Source of the DNA: Porphyrobacter sp.
Lineage (GTDB): Bacteria; Pseudomonadota; Alphaproteobacteria; Sphingomonadales; Sphingomonadaceae
NCBI GenBank assembly: GCA_016125555.1
Contig: WGLN01000013.1
Span: 25,546-89,545, forward strand
Length of the DNA: 64,000 nucleotides
Reading direction: 5' to 3'
The position numbers and the translations under genes were made by a program. Below the pieces are notes generated by a model. That model was not told where the DNA came from and did no database searches. It saw nothing but the letters and a program-made list of their open reading frames with translations. Shown in pieces: positions 44,178 through 52,869 of this stretch (position 1 is the stretch's first letter; each line of letters starts with the position of its first letter).

Positions 44178-44283
44178 CGGGCACTCCGCCCTGGCGGCGT
44201 GTCTCGGGACCCCTCTGACCGAGGCGGAACAGGAATCGTCGTGAGCACCCGCACCGCCAACGGGCTGTTACGGCTCGCCGCCT

Positions 44284-45444
44284 TCAGGCAGCGCGTGGCA
44301 GCTTCGCCTCGCGCAAATTTTCGTAGAGCGAGAACAATTCGGCGAAATGTTCGACCATCGAGCGCACGCCCGCCTCGCCGCCGCGTCCGGCGAACACCGG
44401 CGGCAGCGCGAGCAGCGCCCGCACCAGATCGGTGCCGTCGGCCGAACGATAGCGCAGACCCTTCCCGTCGATCGCGAAATCCGCCGCCCCGCCGCGGTCG
44501 GGCACCACCACCGGGATGCCACTGGCGACCGCCTCTGCCGCGGTCATGCAGAAAGTCTCCGCCTCGCAGCCGTGGACCAGCGCATCGCAGCTGGCGAGGA
44601 TCGCCGCGAACCTGGCGCGGTCGCGCTCCGGGCGGAAGAGGCGGACGTGCGGATTGCCGCGGATCGCGCGCAGCACGCTCGACTGCTCGCGCCCTTCCCC
44701 GAGGATGGCGAGCCCAATCGGGCGCTGCGCCCCGGCCACGGTGACCGCCTCGATCAGCATCGGCAGGCGCTTTTCGGGGGCGAGACGGCCGGCGGCGATC
44801 AGCAGCGTCGCATCGGGACCAAGACCGCACTGCGCCAGCAGCCGCGCGCGCAGCGCCGCGTTGCGGTTGCGAGGGGAGAAGCGGCCCGCCTCGATTCCCA
44901 TCGGGATTGTGGCGACGCCGCGCACGCCGCCTTCGCGCAGCCGCGATGCAAGATCCTGACTGGCGCAGATCACCGCATCATAACGGTTTCCCAGATTGCG
45001 CAGATGGTCCCAGAAGCGCGCGAAACGCCGGTCGATGGTGCCGCGGCTGACCAGCGGTTCGAGCCAGCGATAGGCATAGGCGGACAAGGGATCGGCGTGC
45101 ATCACCAGCGCCTTGGGGATGTCCGGCCTCCAGTTGGCGACCATCGCCGGGCTGCGCCACGGCGAAGATGCCTCGACGAAATCCGGCTCGAGCGCGTCGA
45201 GCGCCGCATGGAGCTGGCGTTCGTCGTGGAAGTACCAGTATTTGCGGTCGAGCGGGAAGCGCGGACAGGGGATCGTGCGGATCCGCACCCCCTCGCCCAC
45301 TTCGGTCGTCTCGTCCGTGTCGCCGGGCGCCAGGATCGTCACATCGTGCCCGAACCGCCCGGCTGCGGCGAGCTTCTGTCCCACGTAGGTCTTCACGCCG
45401 CCGCCGCGCGGCGAGAAGAAGGCGCAGACGTCGACGATCCTCAC
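44284..45444 (-). CDS. GT4-family glycosyltransferase
   Basis: The product is 386 residues from a GTG start (VRIVDVCAFFSPRGGGVKTYV). Two Rossmann lobes are visible: an N-terminal acceptor domain and a C-terminal donor domain with LIAAGRLAPEKRLPMLIEA. The GT4 signature region is CDALVHGCEAETFCMTAAEAVASGIPVVVPDRGGAAD, with the EX7E pattern. It transfers a sugar from a nucleotide donor to a surface glycan or lipid. It is the last gene of the glycan-type minus-strand run, seven bases after the DUF2141 gene. Confidence 0.87.
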   Translation of the reverse strand: MRIVDVCAFFSPRGGGVKTYVGQKLAAAGRFGHDVTILAPGDTDETTEVGEGVRIRTIPCPRFPLDRKYWYFHDERQLHAALDALEPDFVEASSPWRSPAMVANWRPDIPKALVMHADPLSAYAYRWLEPLVSRGTIDRRFARFWDHLRNLGNRYDAVICASQDLASRLREGGVRGVATIPMGIEAGRFSPRNRNAALRARLLAQCGLGPDATLLIAAGRLAPEKRLPMLIEAVTVAGAQRPIGLAILGEGREQSSVLRAIRGNPHVRLFRPERDRARFAAILASCDALVHGCEAETFCMTAAEAVASGIPVVVPDRGGAADFAIDGKGLRYRSADGTDLVRALLALPPVFAGRGGEAGVRSMVEHFAELFSLYENLREAKLPRAA

Positions 45445-45451
45445 GGCTGCG

Positions 45452-45976
45452 TCACTCCTTGTGGACGGGACGCATGCCGAGGCCGCGCCAGTAGTTCAGG
45501 ACGATGCGGACCCGGGTGGGCGAGGCGCCTGCGCGGGCGATCGCCTTCTCGACCTTGGGCTTGCCCCAGCCGAGCTTCGGGTTGCTGGCGAAGCCGATCC
45601 CGTCGACGCGCCAGCCGAACTTGCGGTTGGAATCGCGGTCGTGGAGCAGGCTGACCGCGTACGGCCCCGGCGCAGGCACGCGGATGCACAGCTCGACCGG
45701 CCCGTCCGCGGGGACCGCCTGCTCGACCCGCCGGAAGGTCTTGCCCGCCGCGATGAGGATGTTGTCATCCTGCAGGAAGTCTTCGTCGTTGGCGGGATAG
45801 ACCTCGAGCTTGAGGTTGCCCTTGCGGTCCTTGAGACCGTCGACTTCGACCAGGAACGAGGGTCCGCTCTCCCCGCGGCGACACATGCCCTCCTTCTTGC
45901 CGAGATCGGGCGTCGAAGGGATGGTGGCCAGCGCCAGCAGTGGAACAAGAGCGAAATTACCGAGCGCGTTCTTCAC
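45452..45976 (-). CDS. Secreted DUF2141 protein
   Basis: The product is 174 residues with a short N-terminal signal sequence (ALGNFALVPLLALATIP) and a beta-rich domain (FLVEVDGLKDRKGNLKLEVYP). The typical motif YAVSLLHDRDSNRKFGWRVDGIGFASNPKLGWGKP includes the conserved HDRDSN segment. DUF2141 proteins have no proven function. It overlaps the preceding membrane-protein gene by 20 bases and belongs to the glycosyltransferase run. No catalytic residues can be claimed. Confidence 0.82.
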   Translation of the reverse strand: MKNALGNFALVPLLALATIPSTPDLGKKEGMCRRGESGPSFLVEVDGLKDRKGNLKLEVYPANDEDFLQDDNILIAAGKTFRRVEQAVPADGPVELCIRVPAPGPYAVSLLHDRDSNRKFGWRVDGIGFASNPKLGWGKPKVEKAIARAGASPTRVRIVLNYWRGLGMRPVHKE

Positions 45977-46895
45977 GAGCTTTTCCTTGGGACAGCAGAT
46001 CGGCGAAGGCGAATGACAGCCCGACCAGGACGTGGGTTGCCAGCAGTAGGCCCGCCATCAGCGCCATCAGGCTGGCGATGGCAACCTCGCTGCCGAGCGC
46101 CAGCACAGCGATCCCGGCAAAGACCACATCCTTGTTGGGAACGAAGGGCAGGCGCGAGACCAGCAGGCGGATGGTGACCAGCACCAGCCACCAGCCGAGC
46201 GCGACGTCGGGCAGCACCATGTGCCACAGCGCCGCCGAGGTGAAGGTGGTGAGAAAGATGCGCAGGACATGGACAGCGAAGATCATCACCAGGTCGCGGC
46301 GGGCGAGCGAGAAGATCGCGCCGCGCAGCAGCATCACTGCCAGCGAGGTGCCGATCACGAAGGCCAGCGACCAGCCGATCGCCTCCGCATGCTCGTTGAG
46401 CGGCAGCAGGCGCACGAACGGGAAGGCGATCGCGAGGAACAGCAGCGTCGTCGCATTGCCGGCGATGGCGGAAAGCACCGCGACGTCCTTGACCGCGCCG
46501 AACGGGGTGGTGACGAACCGCAGGCTGCGCCGCGCCCAGGTGTAGAAGTAGACCTCGCCGAGATAGCCGACCAGCAACTCGTTGAAGATCAACTTGCGCA
46601 CCAGCGCACCGAAGGCGTTCGCGCCCACGCCCCACAGCCGGCGGAAGATGATCCATTCGCTGGCCGGGCCGAGCAGGTAGCTGAAGGCGAACAGCAGCCA
46701 GAAGCCCGGAGAGACAGGCAGCATCGTCCACAGCTTGGCGATGTCGAGATGGCGCGCCTGGTAGAAGGCCGCCGCGAGCACCACCAGCGAGAGCAGGGTG
46801 CTGAGGATATTGCCCAGGCTCGGTCGCCGGACCCGGTCGAGCGGCTCCAGCACGAGCGGCTCGGCCTGGCTGAGCACAGCGGATTGATCGGACAT
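45957..46895 (-). CDS. Multi-pass membrane protein, flippase/lysyl-PG-synthase TM-like
   Basis: The product is 312 residues with about eight membrane segments, including ILSTLLSLVVLAAAFYQA, WLLFAFSYLLGPASEWIIF and VLALGSEVAIASLMALMAGLLLA. The pattern resembles the membrane half of lysylphosphatidylglycerol synthase/AglD-type (UPF0104) proteins, which may flip lipids. The match is by topology and context only. It sits between two GT4 genes and may move a glycolipid across the inner membrane. The ATG at 46895 is the clear start. Confidence 0.65.
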   Translation of the reverse strand: MSDQSAVLSQAEPLVLEPLDRVRRPSLGNILSTLLSLVVLAAAFYQARHLDIAKLWTMLPVSPGFWLLFAFSYLLGPASEWIIFRRLWGVGANAFGALVRKLIFNELLVGYLGEVYFYTWARRSLRFVTTPFGAVKDVAVLSAIAGNATTLLFLAIAFPFVRLLPLNEHAEAIGWSLAFVIGTSLAVMLLRGAIFSLARRDLVMIFAVHVLRIFLTTFTSAALWHMVLPDVALGWWLVLVTIRLLVSRLPFVPNKDVVFAGIAVLALGSEVAIASLMALMAGLLLATHVLVGLSFAFADLLSQGKAREERAR

Positions 46896-46925
46896 TCGCT
46901 CGCCTTGTTCCGTCGTCGTTCGCAG

Positions 46926-48095
46926 CTAGACGCCGCCCTCGTCGAAGACCCGCATCCGGGTCCCGAGATTCTTGATGCGCCGGCGGCGCGCGGATTCGAC
47001 CAGATCGGCGAAACGCGCGAGGTAGAGCCGGCTCGAATTTTCGAGTGTGAAGCGCGCCGCGAGGCGCTGCATGGCCGCGTGATCGGGTTCCAGATGGCGG
47101 GCGAGGTTCATGGCGGCGCCCAGTGCCTCGGCATCGCCCGTGGGCACCAGCGTGCCGAAGCGACCGTGCCCAGTGAGCCACGCCATGCTTGCGCAGCAAT
47201 CGGTGGCGGCGATCGGTAGGCCCGCCGCGAGCGCCTCGAGGATGACCGCGGGCACGCCTTCGTAATCGGATGAGAGCACGAAGACGTCGGCCTCGCCGTA
47301 GAGCGGGCGTGGGTCGGCGACGTGACCGGCAAGGCTCACCCTGTTGCCGAGCCCCAGCGCCGCGATGCGCGCGGCGAGCCGATCGCGCAAGGGGCCGTCT
47401 CCCGCGATGACCAGGCTGTCCTCGGGCCACGCGTGCCGCGCGAAGGCTTCGATCAGGAGAAGCTGGTTCTTCTGGTCGACCAACCGCCCGATCGTGAGAA
47501 ACCGGCACCCACTTGCCCCGGCCCGCACGCGCCGCGCTCCCGCCAGCGCGTCAAGCTCGGCGTGCGAGAGCGCCGGATCGGGGATCACCCGGACCCGCGC
47601 AGGCGCCACGGCCAGCTCGCGCTGCAACTCGCCCGCCATCGGCTCGGCCATCGCGACAAAGCTGTCGAGGCACATGCCCTGGAGCCGCAGCCAGTAGCGG
47701 TAGAAAGGCATGGCAGCACGCGGCAGATCGCGCCGTTCGAGGTCGTTACTGATCTTGACCAGCACCGGCGGACAGCGCTCGCCGAGCAGCAGGCGCATCG
47801 CCACGCAGACCACCGTATAGGTGTTTCCCGGACAGAAGATCACGTCGACCTCCTCCACCAGCAGGAACTGGAAGAGCGACCAGATCATCCAGATCGTTTC
47901 CCACCGATCGGTCGGCAGGCTCTCCCTCAGCGACCAATAGGCGAGCGCGGGGGCATGCTCGGCGCAGGCGCCGCGGTGGCGGCCGAGGACGACGACGGGT
48001 TCGTGCCCCGCATCGCGCCAGTGCTCGGCGAGGCGCAAGGCAACGCGCTCCACGCCGCCGGGCTCGAAACTGTGGATGGGGATCGCGACCCGCAT
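46926..48095 (-). CDS. GT4-family glycosyltransferase
   Basis: The product is 389 residues. The N-terminal lobe starts MRVAIPIHSFEPGGVERVALRLAEHW. The C-terminal donor domain has FLTIGRLVDQKNQLLLIEAFA and ADVFVLSSDYEGVPAVILEALAAGLPIAATDCCAS, the GT4 E-x7-E region. It should transfer a sugar from a nucleotide donor to a surface glycan. The ATG at 48095 was chosen rather than the track start nine codons upstream, because the conserved MRVAIPIHSF begins there. It is followed after 30 bases by the membrane-protein gene. Confidence 0.88.
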   Translation of the reverse strand: MRVAIPIHSFEPGGVERVALRLAEHWRDAGHEPVVVLGRHRGACAEHAPALAYWSLRESLPTDRWETIWMIWSLFQFLLVEEVDVIFCPGNTYTVVCVAMRLLLGERCPPVLVKISNDLERRDLPRAAMPFYRYWLRLQGMCLDSFVAMAEPMAGELQRELAVAPARVRVIPDPALSHAELDALAGARRVRAGASGCRFLTIGRLVDQKNQLLLIEAFARHAWPEDSLVIAGDGPLRDRLAARIAALGLGNRVSLAGHVADPRPLYGEADVFVLSSDYEGVPAVILEALAAGLPIAATDCCASMAWLTGHGRFGTLVPTGDAEALGAAMNLARHLEPDHAAMQRLAARFTLENSSRLYLARFADLVESARRRRIKNLGTRMRVFDEGGV

Positions 48096-48147
48096 GGCCG
48101 CCAGACGCCGCGACCTGCGCAAACCCGCACCTCGTCGGCGGAGTTTT

Positions 48148-48894
48148 TCAGCCGATCAGGTCGCGGTATCGCGCGACAGTCCGGCGGCGTGCGAAACTGC
48201 CGAGCGTGGCGGCGATGCTGGAAAGGATCGCGGGCTTGGTGACATCGCCCGGATGCACCGCAACCCTGACCCGTGGCAGCGGGTGGAGCGCATGGCGGGC
48301 GAGCGCGGCGAAGGCGAGCGAGGAGGCGGTCCGCGCGCGCGAGCGGCTCGCCCAGGTGATGACCGGCCCGCGCGCCACCACTGCCCCGGTCTGCGGCACC
48401 CACACCTTCATGTGATCCTCGGCGAGTGCGAAGGAACTGGTGCGCAGCGCCTCCATCGCGCCGTCGCCATAGAGCCAGGCGGGCGCGATGAAGCCGCTCG
48501 TCTCGCGTCCGGTGATATCCTCGATCAGCGCGCGCCCTCGTGCCATGCGGCGCGCCGCCTCGGCAGCGTCGAGGCCGAGGAACTCGCCCTCGCTTGCCGT
48601 CATGTAGCGGGCCTTGAGCGCCGATGCGCCCTGGTGCGCACAGGTATCCTTGTGGAACCAGCCGTGGACGAACATTTCTATCCCGCTTTCCGCCCAGCCG
48701 CGCAGCCGTGCGGCGAAGGGCGTGCCGGGCCGCAGCGGGCTCTCGCCCCAGTGGTCGGGCACCACCAGCATGGCGAAGCGGGCTGCGCCGAGATGCGCTG
48801 CGAGCAGGTCCGCAAGGCGGTCCACTTCGCTCTCGAAGCGCGGGCCCACGTCGTGGATCGAGGCAAGCAGCAGGGGCTTGTCAGAAGGTCGCAT
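48148..48894 (-). CDS. DUF2334 polysaccharide deacetylase-like protein
   Basis: The product is 248 residues. The NodB-like pattern starts LLLASIHDVGPRFESEVDRLADLL, with a His-Asp catalytic/metal region. It continues GWAESGIEMFVHGWFHKDTCAHQG with the paired His ligands and ETSGFIAPAWLYGDGAMEALR. DUF2334 proteins group with polysaccharide deacetylases. It starts 14 bases inside the end of the TonB-receptor gene on the same strand and precedes the glycosyltransferase genes, which suggests a role in tailoring a surface polysaccharide. Confidence 0.8.
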   Translation of the reverse strand: MRPSDKPLLLASIHDVGPRFESEVDRLADLLAAHLGAARFAMLVVPDHWGESPLRPGTPFAARLRGWAESGIEMFVHGWFHKDTCAHQGASALKARYMTASEGEFLGLDAAEAARRMARGRALIEDITGRETSGFIAPAWLYGDGAMEALRTSSFALAEDHMKVWVPQTGAVVARGPVITWASRSRARTASSLAFAALARHALHPLPRVRVAVHPGDVTKPAILSSIAATLGSFARRRTVARYRDLIG

Positions 48895-51232
48895 CGATTC
48901 CGATCCTCACCGTGCGGGGGCGCAGCGGCGTGCGCTGGTCGCCGCGCGCGACCGAGAAGGGGTTGCCGTAGGAAAAGCGGTTGGCGCGGCTGTCGGTCAG
49001 GTTCTCGACGTCGACCGAGAGACCCCAGCCGCCGAACTCCGCGCGCGCACCGAGCGCGGTGTCGAGGTAATCGCCCTGCGGCAAGTCGAACGGTGCGCCG
49101 ATCCCCAGATAGGAGGTGCCGACATAGCCGATGGTCCCGTCGAGCGTAAGGCGAACCCCGCCGATGCGCGGCGCAACCCGGGTGGTCAGCCGCCAGCCGC
49201 TGTCGGAGATGTTGGGCAGGTCCCGCTCGCGCGCAGTTTCGAAGCCGGCCGCCGCGCGATCGAGATGGCTGGCCGCCAGGAAGCCCGATGCCTCGACCAC
49301 GACGTCGCGGCTTGGCTTCCAGGCCAGATAGGCCGAGGCATAGCGCACATAGGCCGAGCCGAGGTTGGCGACATAGGGGAACCCGCCTTGCGTCACCAGA
49401 TCGGCCTGCACCCTGTTCCAGCGCGACACCGACAGCGATGCGCCGCCCGAAAGCCGCGCGCCTGGCGACAGGCCGAAGCGCGCACCGACCTCCGCAGTGT
49501 GAATCTCGTCCGGCCGGAAGCGCGTGACCGAGGCCTGCTGCGCATTGCCCGTGAGCTGCTGGGCCCCGGGCCGGAACCCGTCCTGGTAGCGCAGATAGGC
49601 GATCACCGCCCGGTTCGGCCGCCACGAAAGCGCGGCCGTGGGCAGGAAGCGGAACTGGTTGCGACCGGGCTCGAACTCCGCCTCGCCGACCGGCACGGTG
49701 AATTCGTCAACCTGGCGGACCCAGGACAGCCGCCCGCCGCCGGTCACCGAGATTGTCCGCCACAGCGGCACCGTGGCCTCGCCGAACAGCGCCGCGTCGA
49801 GCGTCTGCGAGCGCGTCGAGGACAGCTCTTCGAGCGCACCGGGGGGGCCGAGCCGCCGGATCACCCGATCGACATTGCGCATGAAGGCGAAACCCGCCAC
49901 CCAGTTCACGGCCGCGCCGTTGGCGCTCGACAGGCGGGTTTCGTGGGTCAGCAGAGAAACCCGGGTCGCCTCGGCGAAGGCGGTCGGCATCCCGCCCGGA
50001 GGGGTCGCATCGAAAACCGATCCGATCTCGTGATGGGTGAAGGAGAAGGCCGAGACGATCTGGGCAAAGCCGAGGTCGCCGCGCGCGCTGGCGTGCGCGA
50101 GCCGGTAATCATTGTCGAACGGCTGGGCGAGCGCCGATCGACGCACCAGCCGCTCGGGCCGGGGTCCGTCGGTATATTGTCCGTCCCGGCTCGCGGTGTC
50201 CTGCGCCAGTCCGCCGACATCGATGGTCCAGGCGGCATTCGGCTGGAAGCGCAAGGCGCCGCGCAGGCCCGTAACCGTGGTGCGGTTGATGTCGGACAGG
50301 CCCCTTTCAAGATCGTCGATATAGCCGGGTCGCACGAACTTGTACCCGACGAGCCGCAATGCCGTGTCGCTGCCGAAGGGAATGTTGGTGACGAACGCCC
50401 CCTCGCCGCCGATCTTCGCGCTGGTGACATTGAGCGCGGCGACCGCGCTCGCCTGCATCACCCCGGGCTCCGGCGCGTTCGGCTCGATGCGGATCACCCC
50501 GCCGAGCGAGCCCGCTCCGTAGAGCGTGCCCTGCGGCCCCTCGATCACCTCGACGCGCCGCACGTCATACAGGGCCAGATCGGGGTCGGGCGCGCTGTAG
50601 GTGAGCCGGCTCTCGCCAAAATACTGGCTGACCACCGCCTGCGATTGGCCGTTGAAACTGCTGTCCGCGATGCCGCGCACGAAGATCTTGTTGCGGCCGG
50701 ATCCGAGGTTGGTCGAAACGAGATTGGGCAGTTCGCGCAACAGCACGGCGCTGCCGCTGCTGCCGAAGCGCAAGCTGTCCTGCTCGTTGATCTGCGCGAT
50801 CTCGATAGCGCCGGGATAGGCGCCGAGCTGGACCGGCTGCTTGCTGGCGGTGACGATGATGTCGGCGGCTGCGGGTTCGGGGCGGAGCTGCGGCCGAGGC
50901 CGAGGGTCCGGACGGGAAACCGGGGGCGCGGGGCGCCGGACGAGCCGCACAACGTTTCCGCGGGTCATCGCGAAAGTGTAGGGCGTGCCGCGCAGCAGAC
51001 GGGTGAGCGCCTCGCTGACCGTGAACCGGCCGCGCAGCGCCGGGACCTTGATCTTTGCCAGCGCCGGGTCCCCGAGATCGATCGACACCCGTGCCTGGGT
51101 CGCCAGCGACAACAGGGCCGCCTCGAGGGTGCCTTGCGCAATGTCGAACCGGTAAGTCTCGGCCGCCTGTGCGGGCGCCGCCGCAACGGCACAGGCGAGG
51201 GGCGCGGCCGCAATCAGTCTCCGTACCGTCAC
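48881..51232 (-). CDS. TonB-dependent receptor with STN domain (set 1)
   Basis: The product is 783 residues from a GTG start. A signal peptide (AAPLACAVAAAPAQA) leads to an STN domain at about residues 25-105 (YRFDIAQGTLEAALLSLATQARVSI), which in FecA-type transducers touches the FecR partner. The plug has IIVTASKQPVQL (TonB box region), GSGRNKIFVRGIADSSFNGQSQAVV and VEVIEGPQGTLYGAGSLGGVIRI, and a 22-strand barrel ends in Phe (VRIGIDATF). It overlaps fecR by four bases (GTGA). The ligand is unknown. It is a clear paralogue of the receptor at 56.4 kb. Confidence 0.93.
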   Translation of the reverse strand: MTVRRLIAAAPLACAVAAAPAQAAETYRFDIAQGTLEAALLSLATQARVSIDLGDPALAKIKVPALRGRFTVSEALTRLLRGTPYTFAMTRGNVVRLVRRPAPPVSRPDPRPRPQLRPEPAAADIIVTASKQPVQLGAYPGAIEIAQINEQDSLRFGSSGSAVLLRELPNLVSTNLGSGRNKIFVRGIADSSFNGQSQAVVSQYFGESRLTYSAPDPDLALYDVRRVEVIEGPQGTLYGAGSLGGVIRIEPNAPEPGVMQASAVAALNVTSAKIGGEGAFVTNIPFGSDTALRLVGYKFVRPGYIDDLERGLSDINRTTVTGLRGALRFQPNAAWTIDVGGLAQDTASRDGQYTDGPRPERLVRRSALAQPFDNDYRLAHASARGDLGFAQIVSAFSFTHHEIGSVFDATPPGGMPTAFAEATRVSLLTHETRLSSANGAAVNWVAGFAFMRNVDRVIRRLGPPGALEELSSTRSQTLDAALFGEATVPLWRTISVTGGGRLSWVRQVDEFTVPVGEAEFEPGRNQFRFLPTAALSWRPNRAVIAYLRYQDGFRPGAQQLTGNAQQASVTRFRPDEIHTAEVGARFGLSPGARLSGGASLSVSRWNRVQADLVTQGGFPYVANLGSAYVRYASAYLAWKPSRDVVVEASGFLAASHLDRAAAGFETARERDLPNISDSGWRLTTRVAPRIGGVRLTLDGTIGYVGTSYLGIGAPFDLPQGDYLDTALGARAEFGGWGLSVDVENLTDSRANRFSYGNPFSVARGDQRTPLRPRTVRIGIDATF

Positions 51233-52221
51233 CGCATCTCGACCATCCAGCGGGACTTGTCGGCGACGATGCGCGCCCCGAGCAGTTGTTCGAGCCGGGT
51301 CCGCACCGTTTCGCCCCCGCCGTCGATCTGGATGACCCCGGTGAAGGCCCGGCCCTCCATCCCCGCAGGCAGCACCAAAGTGACGCCGAGCGCCCGCGAA
51401 AGATCCTCGGCGACGCTGGCGAGCGGGGCGGCGTCGTAGATCAGAACGCCGTCGGCCCAGCTTCCGATGGTCGCCGCGGAACGGCGTGCGACGGTGACCG
51501 CTCCGCTGCCGCTCGCGCTCAGCATGTCGCCTGCGCCAAGCGTCACACTGCGCGAGAAGCCTTCGAAGCGCACCGCGCCTTCCGAGACCCCGACGCGCAT
51601 CCGGTCCGGAGCGCTCACGACGTTGAAAACCGTCCCGACATCGACGAGGCGGGCGTCGCCGACCGCGACGGTGAAGGGATCCTGCGGGTCATGCGCCACG
51701 GCAAAGCGCGCCTCGCCGCGCTCGAGCCTGGCGAAGCGCGGGTCGTTTCGGTCGAGCACGATCCGGCTGTCCCCGTTGAGCCTGACCTCGCTGCCGTCGG
51801 CGAGCGCAAGCACCCGGCTCTGGCCCGCGGCGGTCGCGATCGCGTAGGTGTCCGCCTGTTCGGGCATCAGCTGAACCGCGACGAACCCGGCGAGCGCAAC
51901 CGAGGCAGCCATCGCGCCCCAACGCCACAGCTCGAAGGGCGGCCCGCGTCCGATGCGGCCCGCGGGCGCCTCGAGATCTGCATGGTGCTGCGCAGGATCA
52001 CCCGTCTCGTGAGCCTCGACCGGGGCCGGGAAGTCGGCCGCGGCGAGCAGCGCGGGCAGTTCCTGATCGTGATCGGCCACGGCTTCGTAAGCGTCGTTGT
52101 GCGCCGGATCGGCTTCCAGCCAGTCGGCAAATTCGGCCCACGCAGCGTCCTCGCCGCGCGCCAGCCGCAGATGCCAGGCGATCGCCTGTTCGAGGATCCG
52201 GGCGTCAGGAGGACCTTGCAC
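51229..52221 (-). CDS. FecR-family anti-sigma factor (set 1)
   Basis: The product is 330 residues from a probable GTG start at 52221, with GGGGAGGG just upstream. The N-terminal DUF4880 segment (WAEFADWLEADPAHNDAYEAV) binds sigma factor. One membrane segment (WGAMAASVALAGFVAVQLM) follows, then the FecR periplasmic domain (GQSRVLALADGSEVRLNGDSRIVL, GEARFAVAHDPQDPFTVAVGDARLVDVGTVFNV). An STN-like C-terminal part (ADGVLIYDAAPLASVAEDLSRALGVTLVL) ends the protein. It should pass the receptor signal to the sigma factor encoded just upstream, which overlaps its start by 17 bases. The longer track ORF fuses an unrelated frame. Confidence 0.9.
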   Translation of the reverse strand: MQGPPDARILEQAIAWHLRLARGEDAAWAEFADWLEADPAHNDAYEAVADHDQELPALLAAADFPAPVEAHETGDPAQHHADLEAPAGRIGRGPPFELWRWGAMAASVALAGFVAVQLMPEQADTYAIATAAGQSRVLALADGSEVRLNGDSRIVLDRNDPRFARLERGEARFAVAHDPQDPFTVAVGDARLVDVGTVFNVVSAPDRMRVGVSEGAVRFEGFSRSVTLGAGDMLSASGSGAVTVARRSAATIGSWADGVLIYDAAPLASVAEDLSRALGVTLVLPAGMEGRAFTGVIQIDGGGETVRTRLEQLLGARIVADKSRWMVEMR

Positions 52222-52792
52222 TTCTGCCCTCCCCTTCTCCGCATGAAGGCCCGTCGCCTTCGAGCCGCTCGCGCAGGTCGTGAAGCTGCCGATAGGCGCG
52301 CTGCAGGTGCTTCTCGACGGCGCTGAGGCTGATCCCCAGCCGCAGGGCGATCGCTTTCTGCGACAGGCCCTCGAGCCGGTAGAGCCGGATGATCTCGGTG
52401 GTCCGATCGGGCATCGCGGCCAGCGCCGCGTTGACGTGGGCCAGCGCATCGCGCGAGATTGCCCGCTGTTCGGGCGAAGGCTCGGGCGCCTGCTCCAGAT
52501 CGGCGCCGGCGCGCGTGCGGGCCCACAGGTCGTCGCGCTCCTGCCTGCGTCGGCGGCTGCGGCGCACGTCGTGCAGCAGGTTGTTCGCCATCTCGTAGAG
52601 ATAGGCCCGCGGGTTCGCGACCGGGCCGGTCTCGACCCGATCGAGCTTCAGATAGAGGTCCTGCAGCAGGTCCTCGACCTCGCCCGGATCGCAGCGGCGC
52701 GCCAGCATGAAGCGCCGCAGCTCGGGACGCAGATCACCGAACAGCAGCCTCAAGCCGGACTCGGCTGCTTCGTTTGGGCGACCGGCGGACAT
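52205..52792 (-). CDS. ECF sigma factor, FecI type (set 1)
   Basis: The product is 195 residues. The region 2 core is DLRPELRRFMLARRCDPGEVEDLLQDLYLKLDRV with RAYLYEMANNLLHDVRRSRRRR, and region 4 is LAAMPDRTTEIIRLYRLEGLSQKAIALRLGISLSAVEKHLQRAYRQL. Both DNA-contact regions look intact. It directs RNA polymerase to a small regulon, usually the adjacent receptor gene, once FecR releases it. The ATG at 52792 gives a typical start; the track ORF begins upstream. It heads the minus-strand set and overlaps fecR. Confidence 0.92.
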   Translation of the reverse strand: MSAGRPNEAAESGLRLLFGDLRPELRRFMLARRCDPGEVEDLLQDLYLKLDRVETGPVANPRAYLYEMANNLLHDVRRSRRRRQERDDLWARTRAGADLEQAPEPSPEQRAISRDALAHVNAALAAMPDRTTEIIRLYRLEGLSQKAIALRLGISLSAVEKHLQRAYRQLHDLRERLEGDGPSCGEGEGRSARSS

Positions 52793-52869
52793 GGCACTTC
52801 CATACCGTGCCGCCGACGCCGCTGGCAATGGCGGAAAACACGAAAAAACAGGGCGAAGTGCCGCAGCCA

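Noticed and set aside
48614-51439. 941-residue plus-strand ORF opposite the set 1 TonB receptor
   Set aside because: Antisense shadow; the minus-strand reading has a signal peptide, STN, plug and barrel.
51229-52449. 406-residue reading as one FecR protein
   Set aside because: The first 76 codons are the other frame of the sigma gene; the real start is most likely the GTG at 52221.
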